Below are positions 44,501-56,500 of a stretch of DNA of 64,000 bases, piece after piece; the stretch's first letter is position 1; each line of letters begins with the position of its first letter. This DNA is from Antedon bifida. Lineage: Eukaryota > Echinodermata > Crinoidea > Comatulida > Antedonidae. The notes under the pieces were generated by a model that did no database searches, was not told where the DNA came from, and saw only the letters and a list, made by a program, of their open reading frames with translations. The translations under genes and the position numbers were made by a program. The stretch lies in assembly GCA_963402885.1 (NCBI GenBank), contig OY727093.1:28209409-28273408 (forward strand), read 5' to 3'.

Positions 44501-47500
44501 AACCCCCTACTCATATCGATTAATGAACTGGGTTCTTTAATGTGCACACAGGTTATAACTGTGTACAGAACTAGGAGCGAGTTGGCCTCGACCCATGCCG
44601 ATATTATTAGCTCCTTGGGTATGGTAAATGGCACACCTGCCTTAACTGCTCGGCCATTTGACTCGCTCGACAGAACTGGAGACTAAAACAATCATATTAC
44701 CAGTTTTCTGACATGACAGTACAATAGAGATTTTAATTTTTAACAATATTTTGTATCAGCCTAGGCCTGATAGAATCATGTGCTAAAATCGCATTACTCA
44801 GGCAAGTCATTTCTAACGGCACACTCTTTACAGATTGATGTATTGCAAGCAGAGGTTACTGCCCTCAAAGCAATGGTCCTAACATCAACACCCAGTATGC
44901 CGTTACCTCCGACACAATCACCGAAGAAATCGATAAGCATATTGAAACGACACAAGCCACAGAATCAAATTATCAGTCAACAGATGAGTATGTATAGTCA
45001 CCATTGGAGGAATCCAGCATTGCTTGATACACCACTGGAACGAAGTAACAGCAGTCCAGCAGCTATTAATAACTCAACAGTACAGGAGCTAAAAGAGGTG
45101 ACACGAATGCTTTGATATAATCATTATATAGTCTATATCGTGCCTACTTACCTGGATGAACCGACATAGGCCTTTTCCCCATCGAATTGAAAACATAACT
45201 CTAAAAGAATTAACACTGTATCGCCAAGACAGTGGTATCATATCGGAACGTGTTAACCATCGGAAATGGTGAGGTATACGGCTCATGGAATATACCACTG
45301 TCTTGGAGGGGTGTTAATTCTTTTCAAGTTATTTTCTCCCTATTCTCTCAGAAGGGAAAAAGACCTATGACGGTTTATCCAGGTAAGTAGCATTCATAAA
45401 AGACTACCAAAACCACCTTTCGGCAAAAAAGTTTTGGTTAAAAAAAATTTCTTTTTGGTGCAATTCAAGTTGTCTAGGATAAATTAATACTAGTATTAGT
45501 TATTATCTTATCCATTACAAAATAATTCATATTATTAGGGCTCCCCGCTGGAAAAAAGCTCGACGTCGAACTTGCAGTTAGTTACCGACAGTAATTCAAT
45601 AGTATTTAGACAATGCGTCGATACTAAATCGACAGTATTTTGAGGATCTTTAAACAATAGAAGCAAGCAAAAACTAATTGGATTTACTATAAATAAACAG
45701 TTGACACGCGCTATCCTAATTAAGGCGGTTTATTCAAAAGCAGCGTTTTCTTTGAAGAATGACAATTCGCCGTCACATCGGTGACTTCCCTTACCCGCCT
45801 GATAAGGTGATCCGCCCACACCATGTGCCGCGTGTTGACCGACTATTAGTGTCTGATGTTTACAATTACAATCTTTGCCCGAGAAAAAAAAAACTTGACG
45901 TCTTTTTTTGTATATACAATACACGTAGGCCTAGCTTGCCGAGTGCCTAGCCTAGCCTACACTAGTATTAATAATATATTGATAATAATGTATATTAATA
46001 AAAAATAAAAATTATATCAAATACTGTATATCACATGACGTACAGAATTCCATTACGTTCTGTATAACTCTCTACCCAACACGTTTTATTAGCGAGGTCA
46101 TGTCACGTTCGCATTAGCCTATCTATTTGCATGTTTTCCTCGAGTTTCAACTTAACCACCGGCAATTACAGTATTGTGAAAAAATAAATATACCCGATAA
46201 CGTACACATAGTCTTACGGTTTTTTAAAAATGTATTCATAAACACGCCCCATATCATAACAACCCATCCTATGTTTATAGATTCGTAAAATGGTAAAATA
46301 GTATAGTCCATTTTTATAGACCTAACATGTTCCCAGCGCATAAGAGCCATTAGCAGCACATGGTTTAACAGCGACGCAGACTTCTCCCTTGTTAGCGGCG
46401 GCGTGTTAAAGACATTTTTGGCATTCCATTTCTCTTTGAAATACTACTTAGCACCCACTCCACTACTGCAACGTCATACTTGTTAACAACAAACAGTAAC
46501 CTATGTATGATTATGAAAACTAATTTGAAAGACATTTTGGTAATTAAACATTTATTAATTAAGTCATAAATATACATTCAAGCATGATTTAAAATTTAAT
46601 TTTAAAATGTATTTTCGTTAGCCAAGGAAGTAAATTATACAACAATAGGTCCAATACACTACCAACAAAATTAATCACATAAACATTTCGCAAACTTCAC
46701 GCATCGTTAAGCTCTTCATAAATCCAAATTGTATTTTAGGATGTCACAATCAAAGTGTTAAAATGATAACATTGTTGCTCGCTCAAGTGGATTGCCTGCA
46801 GATTACTGAAGCCGGCTCGGGATCGTTATATATAATTATATAGAAAAGGTTTCGCAAAAAATGTGTATCAAATACAGTGGTAAATGTTTCGATTCAAGAT
46901 TATAGGGTGGTGCGCGGATCGATGATTAGCCTTCAAAAGATTTTGAAGTATTGCACACTATATATTAATAGTGTGCAATCGGACCACAAGACCCCGACCA
47001 AGCGCAAACGTCTATTGTGATTCACCGATTAATTCCACCCAGTATTACAAATGATCAAATTAATATAGGCCTACAGATTATTGTATAGTTTATTATTTAC
47101 GGTTTACTAAAACATTAAGACTCTATTAAAACAAAATTTCAATAAATTCTTTTATTTAAAAACTTAATTATTTACAAACATTGCTGATAAAAGTTTGCGG
47201 TACACCACGTGTATTAGTTCTGAAAAGAAATGTTGAGTTTCTCGACGTTTCGATCAATATGCTTTGATCGTCCTCACTCTTCTCACGTCGAGAAACTCAA
47301 CAGTTCTCCAGAACTAATACACGTGTTGTACCGCAAACTTTTATCAACATTTGATTTCGCCATGCAAATCTTCAAACAATATTTACAAACAGTAATTTCT
47401 TTACGCTATTTGATTTTTTTTTTTTCTATATTGAATTTCTCTGAATTTTTTTCCAATGATACTTCTGGTATCTGCATATTCTGAATTTGGAAATCGGTCG

Positions 47501-50500
47501 GCAACGTAATCTGAAAAATGCACATAAATAAATATAGATAAATAATATTGACATTGGAGTTATAAACTTATAATTTTAGTTATCACATGTTTTAATTCGC
47601 CATCCTATTTAACATTTCTTTGAGCCTGACCAACTACACTATGGTATTAAATATGAATCACATTGTTTTTTAAAACAAACTTTCATAGTAAAATAAAATT
47701 GTTATCATGGTACCTTCAATCATTGTCATTTTGGTTTTGTCTATGGCATCTCGCCCATTCTTTCCAGAATAGTTGGAATTTTGTAATTCGTCTCTGCTAA
47801 ACAAATTCTCAACCAGAAAACGAACCGCCAGTGATTTCTTGTTTATTCGGTCAGCCCGTCTTTTTATATTTCCAGGCAGTTTCTATACGAAAAATGTAGT
47901 TACAATACTCTTATAAAAGCCATATTGATAAATAAATACGTTAAAACATTCATTATAGGCCCACGAATTCCGTTCCCATGAACGGCGCAAAATTACAGAA
48001 CAGCTATATTAAGGTTTTTCCAACCAAACAAATTGTAGTGTCGGACATTATAGAAACATTATTTATTATACTGTATATATATCTTTAACAGTACTTACAT
48101 CTTCGGAAACATTATCTTCATTCCCCAGTGGTTGCATAGGCTGGTTTGGTGCTGCTACAGGAAATCCATTTTGCTAAAAGAATAATAAAATAATAATAAT
48201 AATAATAATAATAATACGTCGGATTAATTTTTCAGTTAACCTGTAATTAAACAAAATAGTGATTCAATGGTAAATAATAAACATAAATAATCAAATGGCA
48301 CATATACTTACTTGCAATCTTGACATGGCCTTCTCCACTGCAGCCGTGATCTTTTCTTCCATTTCTATACTCTTTCTCCGTTCCCGCTCTCTGACTTCGC
48401 TCTCTCTCTTTTCATTTCTCTCTCTTTCTTCTCTCAGTTCTCTTTCAACCCTCTCTCTTGCTTCTTTCTCCATCGTCATCTCTCTCTCTATTCTTTCTGT
48501 CTCTCCCTCATTCGCTGTCTCTCCCTCATTCGCTCTGCCATTCCTTTCATCAACAAACACTGCCATTGCCCTTGCGTATTCTTTTTGTTGCATTTCTGTG
48601 TATAAGAAAGAAAGATTAATGCTTGTATATGATTACTCTAAAATTTATAAGGCGGCACGGGACGAGTTTATAATCCCGTCATGGACCTATAAATTCTAAT
48701 TTATAGATCCCACATTAAACACATGTGTTCATTTAGAACAGGTAAACGTTTCAGGATAACCAACGTTAATAATACATCTTACTTACCAATCCTTAATTGT
48801 TTTTCTGATTTTTCTGAAATGAATATTGTAAAATAACATGTTAATATTGACATCTATTCTTTATATTTACATTACAATATCCGTAGTTTCGAATCATTGT
48901 CATAAACCGTAGGTTTTACTCGCACAGTTTGGACACCATTTAAATAGTTTACAATTGAGTGTAGTTGGAAAGACACATTCAAGCTTGAACTGTAGCTGAA
49001 AATCCCACACATCCCAAAAAATTGTAGACTTTATATTTCAACCAATTATATATAACAGTATGGGCGCCGCTGATTATGAGTATATCATAGAAATGTGCGA
49101 TATGTGTGTCAATGTTCGAACGACATAAATAAAACCTCTTCTAAATAGAATATATATTTCTTATTACCTTTCTTTTTCCGTTTTCCGTCCTGTCGTTTCT
49201 TATTAGCTATAATGAAATAAATTTCAATTATTGATTAACAATTTAAACAAATGCCGCCAGTAATTTTCATTTTAATTTTTTTTTTTTCAATCTTTATTAT
49301 TTTTATATTTTTTTGTTAACTGATTAAGTAGTAGTTATAGTTTAGTCTAAAGCATTGGATTTTCAAGAGATTGGTATAAATGGAAACATTACTTTATACC
49401 TTTTGGACCTTGTTTCTTTCTTTTCCTTCTTCCATTCTGCTCTACGTTCTCTTTATCATTCTCTTCCACTTCATTGTCATCCATTTCTGCATCTTCTAAC
49501 ATCACGACTTCATCTTCCACTGCTCCATCTTCTGCTTCAATTTCTGTTTCCTCATTCTCTAGTACTTCTTCATTATCTGCTTCTACAGCCTCCTCATCTA
49601 TTCCTGCATCTACTACCTCGTCATCATCCAGCCTATCTTTTGGCACTTCCAATGCCTTCTTAGTGGCTTTATTAAGAAAAGTTTTTTTTTTATTTAACTA
49701 CGATCATAATCGTAAACATTCTTCTTGGATCAACAATACATTTAAAAACTTACATACATTTTTAAATTGTGTTTAATCGTTTTGATAGCAAAGTACAATG
49801 ATCGTAGATTTTTTTATTTAGTTTTTATTGTTTTGTTAGTCTTCATAAAACGAATCTGATGATAAATAATAACAATAATAATAATAAATAAAACTAACCT
49901 GCCATTGAAAATAGTTTACCGTGAAAGCCTTTCACCATTACTCTGGCACCAATAATAAGTTTGCCATTGACAGACAGTTTCGACCCGGGGCTTAAGTCGG
50001 CATATGAGTGGTCGACGTCAAATATGACACGACCCCATGCTATAAAATAAAATTAACAGATCGTTAAGCTTCTGTTCAGTTACATTTTTAATTTACAAAA
50101 ACTATTAAAAAACCTGATCAGAAAACTAAAACCCACTCCTTTACCTATACATCCATGAAAAACCTCTCAACTGACATCTCAAATGACATATAGGCCTATT
50201 ATATATTAGATGCCTTTATATTATGACGATACATTGGGTCCTCCCAAATATTTTAATTGATAGGGCTTGGTATTTAGGAGGACCCGAGACATTGTATCAA
50301 CTAATGGCTTACCATGGAGCTTATAGCTGATAATGGTATTCGGATCCGGCTACAGTACCTGATTAATCTTAAAATTGTACATATCGTAGCATAACGTTAC
50401 TAATTAAGAGTAGGGTAAAACATCTAATTACTCAACTCCCTGACGCAAAACTACAATTACAATAATAACGTTACTTTATGTATTAGAAACAATATTTAAT

Positions 50501-53500
50501 ATAATATATAGCCTACTCACATTTAATCTGCAAAACATTCATTGTCGCTTTATATTTATAATGCAAACGTTTGAAGAAATACTGGAAAAGGTTGATGATT
50601 ACCATACGTTCTAAAAAAAGCTGTGTGCCACGCTTTCATACGCCACAAAATGGGCGGGCATAAAATGCTTGGGCACGCTATTAAGTTATTTATGAAGGTT
50701 ACATAATAGTTATTTCGAACTCTGTATGTCGATTGTCCTTTTCGGGCGTGTCTCTTAAAAGTGAAATAACAGTTATTACAAAGAACGACGATTGTTTTCG
50801 CGTGGTTCATTACAACGAATAAAATATTTTTACCAGCACGTACGAACTTTCATTCGAACACAACGAATACGTTTAAGCTTACTTTTGGATTATTTAAACC
50901 CTAAGTTCATTTTCTTAAACATTCGTTATTTACTTTGCGGTTTTGTCTCTGTATCGCTTTTAAAATGAGTGCTGTCGAAGACGATTTTCTATTCGGAATC
51001 ACGAATGTGAATGATGAATTGAATGATTCTGCATGGATTGATCTTGTTCAGGATTCGCTCCATAACAAACCTCTATACGAAGGATGTACTATAACTGATC
51101 TTGACAGTGTGGCCCTTCTGATGTCCCTTTACATTGAGCACCAGGCAACTAACCGGCTGATTGAAGATATCCTAAATTTATTGAGGATGCATATGCCAAG
51201 AAATCTAGAATTTCCTAAACATATAAAGTCGACATATCACCTCAAGAAGCTATTTTTACAGGGAAAGGCCGATAAAATTCACCAACACAAGATGTGCCAT
51301 TTCTGTAGTAAATTGTTGACTGAAGCTGACGCGGTTGCCTGCACAACTTGTAAAAAAAAGACAATGAAAACACCTCCGTTTTTCATTACAATTGATGTTG
51401 CAAGCCAGTTGAATGAATTGTACAAAGGTAATGATTTTATGTCACTCAAAATTATACTTAATTACAAACATTTGATGTATCCATTGATATTATTAGGTTA
51501 CAGTACAGTAGCTTGTATGCCTATTTTGTTATCATTAATTTCATTATGGTGTACCGTTAACGGTTTAAACAATATAATAAAACAATTAAAGTATGTCTTC
51601 ATTTAGTTATCATTTTATTAATAGATCCTTATATTTTATTATTAGATCCCAGCTTTAGAGATAATCTAAATTATAAAAAGACAAGGAAGCAGCCAGAGAA
51701 CGGAACGATTTCCGATATATATGACGGAGAATTATACAAAGAAAGAGCTGTTACTGGTGGATTTTTGAGTAATGAGGACAATTTGAGCGTTGTATGGAGT
51801 ACGGACGGTGCCGCAGTAAGCAAAAGCTCACACGTGTCAATTTGGCCTGTTCAAGCTGTCATTAACGAATTACCACCAAGATTGAGGTAAAACACACACT
51901 ATTGGTATTTATTTGTTAGATAATATTTAAATCCAAAGGCAAATTAAAAAATAAGCAAAAAGCTAAATCAAAACGATAAAGCATAACAGACATAAAAATT
52001 AGCAGAGTAATATATTTATTATTCTGTGTCGGGCGTTCATTTACATTTGAAGGAGGCACATTTATTTCATTAGATTATTTCAAAGATAATATGCAAATTA
52101 TATATATATATATTTTATTTTCCAATAATTGTATTTTCTTGTAGATTTACCAAAGAACGAGCTCTTGTGTTTGGACTGTGGTTTGGTAAAGACAAACCAT
52201 TGTTATCAAGCTACTTTAAGGTTATAGCAGAAGTATGGAACAACTTACAAAAAAAAGGTGAGATATTCGGAATCACATATTAATTCAATTAATAATGTTA
52301 GAACACTTTTGAATACATCGAAAAAAATCATGCTAGCATGGAGCTATTAGTATAAAATTTGTTATAGCTCCATGATGCTAGCGTTTTATTATTTACATTT
52401 CGATCGCGTACCTCCCGCCGGATTGTCGAGTGCTAATGAACGTTTACAATTAAAATCGCAGTACAGTAGTAAGAAAAAGTAATTACAACTAACATTAACA
52501 CAATCGTATGCACCGGACATGACGTTTAGTTAGTAGTTTTTTACCGTTCTTAAAATAGCAATTTCAGTCGCGTGTATTATTGCGCTGTGAGCCGCAACAG
52601 GTGAAAAAATATTAGGCCTATATATTGTAGAATGTATTTTATTTAGTCTTTTTAAGTAACCAATATTCAATAATTCACGAACTCATTTTCATTGCGGTTC
52701 AAGCCTTGATATCTGGGCTGTATCAAGTTACAGTGACAAGGCGTGTACAGTATTTACTAGCAACTCATGCCGGGTACGCGCTTGTCTGGTTGCGGTGTTC
52801 CTTTGTACGAATTATAACTCTAAATTTAGAATTGGTTAGCTAGCGGGCGTCGATATCTGGGCCATACTACATCCAGGGACCAATATAGTTACGACGCGCC
52901 AATTATTTCGCAACTCGCCTACATTTACAAGTCCGTGTGTGGGGTCGCTTTATTACGATCGCGATTCGCCTATAGTAGATCATAGACTAAAATTGTATTA
53001 ATTAGGAACCACTTTAGGAAGTTAACAGCAAGACTTCTGTATGCCTAAATTGCTCTAAAAGACCTTCGTCCCCTGGAACGCAACCAAAACAAATCCTGAA
53101 CACATCCCTAATTTTTTTTTTTAAATGTCTTTTATACTAATAAAGGTGTAATTGTGAACTGTGGTCCGACAAAAAAAAGAGTGAAAATAAAGTTTCTGGC
53201 AGGAACTATGGACCTACCAGCAATGGCCATGGTAAAAGAGATCAAACAGTTTAATGGGTTCTTTGGCTGTGGAATATGTGAGGAAACGGGCGTCCGTGCG
53301 AAGCAAGGGAAAGGAAGCGTTCAAGCGTACCCACAAAACGCCGAGCCAGCGCAATTAAGGACAAATGACAGGATGAAACGTCAAGCTATTCAAGCTGTGG
53401 CTTCCGGAAAACCTGTAAGTGTAACCTGCATTAGCCTTTGTTTATTTTGTAAAGATGTATTGTCCCCCAAAAACATGAAAAATGAAGATTAATAAAATTA

Positions 53501-56500
53501 TTCTTTGGATAGTCCATTTTGCATCTTTAATATTTACAGCTTTAAATTACAGGGTTAATATATTGTGGCTATATACACAGGGCTATTATATGCAACATTA
53601 AAATTGCATATCAAAAAACTTTATTGCCATATTGTGATAATTTTTCTTTATTGGGGAAACCATTTTTGTCATTCTAAATTAATTTTATTTGATCAGGTTT
53701 GTGGCGTTAAACAAATGTCGGCCTTAACATTCATCGAAGATTTCGACCCAGCAGTCCAGATCATGATTGATTATCTTCATGGTATCTGTATAGGCGTCAC
53801 AAAAGCCCTTGTCAAGCTTTGGTTGAAAAGCAGTGTTAAGGAGCCATACTATATCGGAGACAAGCTTGATCAAATCGATGGAAGACTTGCAAACATAAAA
53901 CCACCAGACAATCTCACAAGAAATCCCCGCTCATTAGCTGCTGAACTGCCAAATTTCAAAGGTACCGTAGTTAAGTACAGTACATATTTAAATATCGACC
54001 ATGTTATTTCGACTAGTGTGTTAAGTACATTATACAATATACTGTTTGAAGGTTTGCATGGCGAAATCCAATGTTGATATAAAGTTTGCAGTACACCACG
54101 TATATTAGTTCTGAAAACAACTGTTGAGTTTCTCGAATATGCTTTGATCGTCCGCAGTACATTATACAAAATAGGCCATACATGAAAGGACATTTAAAAC
54201 CAAAGAAGATCGTCCAAAATTATTTTACACACAGAAACTTCTATTTAGATTTTTCTTTCAATCGTTTTAGTACATATAAAACATATTTAAAAGTTGTGTC
54301 TAATTTACTAGTAATTATCAATTATTATTATATTAACATATATTAACATGTTTTCTCTCCATACAGCCTCTGAATATCGAGCATTGCTACTGTATTATGG
54401 CCTGGTGGCGTTCAAAGGAGTTTTACCTGACAAGTACTTTAGGCATTTTGCAATGCTGTCAACGGCCATTTATTTGCTCCTTCAGGATGAAGTGACTTTG
54501 AACGACAGAACGACGGCGTCCAGTTTGCTCAGGGAATTTCACAGACTATATTCAGATTATTACGGTAATTAATTCATTTTAAATTTTGTTAGTAGGGCTA
54601 CTGGGCTTGAAAAAATAGGTAAATTTAACCAATGTAAATGTGTCTTTAACAGCACTGGAAAGTTCACGGGGTCAGTTTTACCACAGGTTTTACACATAAA
54701 AAATAACTGAAAATTACTATACTACCTTTTTTGCCATTCATTAAATTTTCATTATTAATATATAGGAATTCAGAATTGCACTGTGAACTTGCACAATGCA
54801 TGTGCACACATAATCCGGTGCGTTGAATTGGCAGGACCTCTTTGGGCTTTTGGTTGCTTCGCCTTTGAAGGAAACAATAGCACAATGGTGCGATTTGTTC
54901 ATGGAACGAGATACGTTGGAATGCAGGTACAGTACACTAATTTTAATTTTTCCAGATCGTTTTATCAATATTTATTTAGAAAATCCGATAATAAGAGTTG
55001 TATGCATTCAAGGACGAATATTAATAATGTGCTTCGTAATGTAATGCATATTCCATTAAAGTGTGAGAAAAAAAATATATCATGATTTACTTCTATATAC
55101 TGACAATGATTTTGACAGAATGAAAATATTAAACAACAAATTGTCTGTTTTAGGTAGCAAATGGATACCACATGCTTCAACGTATACGTTCTTTAAGTCA
55201 AGTAATCACTTGTCCCGAAGTTAATGACTACCTACGACGAGCAGCCAACAAGAGAAAAGGGTAAATGAGGAAATATAATTTTATAAAAAAAATATATATT
55301 TTTCTTTCGTTAACATTAATGTGTGTATTTGACACACGCTAATCAATACATTTGAGTAGAGGCCACACTTGTGTAAACTGAATTGTATAATACAGTATTT
55401 ACTGTATATTAATATTATGATACACTTTTTTTTTTCATTTTAATTACCCTCCTAATTTACCTTTGTATCAATTTTTGTATATATCCCATGCGATTTTTGG
55501 GTATTTTTTCAATGAAACTTTTATAAATAGAAATTTATATTTTGTAAAAAAAATGTTTTTATATAGATACCAACTGTCGCCTGAATTAGGGCGGATGAAA
55601 CGTTTACCGGATGACAACGGTGTTACCATGACGTTGAAAAGAAAGTTTGGATGTGACGCGGTTGTGCGACAATTTTCAAGATATGTAAACGGGTGGGATA
55701 TTTTGATATCTGAAAACTGGCTCAGGCAAAAAACAAAGGATTCAACGGTTGTCGCCTACATGGATGGGAATGTTCAACGTTACGGGAGGATACTGGCGTT
55801 TTACAACATCTTGACTAATACCGAACAATTTAATGTGGCTGGCATCATCCCCGCCAATATTGTTTATGAGAATGGAATCGTCGGAGACGGATTGCCACTT
55901 ATACATGGGCTCAATGCCGGTGGCCACACAAAAACCATTCAATTTGACAGGTAAGTTTATATTTTATATAAACTTTTTTTATTTAAATAAAATTACTAAG
56001 TGGACAATGATTTATTAAAGCGTTATTAATTAATAATAAGAATTAGTTATTATGAAATTTGTTTTTATTTACTTCTTAGATCACAGACACACTACGTTGA
56101 TATCAAAGACATCGTGATGCGCATGGTGATGCTTAACGAAGGTGCTGAGACTGGCCTTATAATATCCATTGCGAATAAATCAGACCACGACTAAACTTCA
56201 CCAATCAAACCATGGAGGATTTCAATTCAAACAAAACTGCTCTTTTCAGAGCAACTTATATTAAGACAAAGAGATTTGATAATGCATTTGTTTGTTTGTT
56301 TATTCATTTCCACTGAGCATTAGCGAATTTACACAAATTTCACACATCGTTAAGCTTACACCATTCATACAATTATTTCACTAAAAAGCTGATTATTTTA
56401 TAAATATTGGAATTAAATTATATAGGCCTATATTTCAACAAATTATTCTAAATTTGGACAAATTGTTTTAATTTTCTGTTTAAAACAAATATTAAGTATG

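Noticed and set aside
49355-49776. Plus-strand Ser- or Leu-rich frames opposite the BEN-like gene
   Set aside because: Shadows of the acidic GAA/GAT-rich exon on the other strand.
50935-50964. Ten-residue N-terminal extension of the transposase
   Set aside because: It would start at TTG; the in-frame ATG at 50965 is the natural start.
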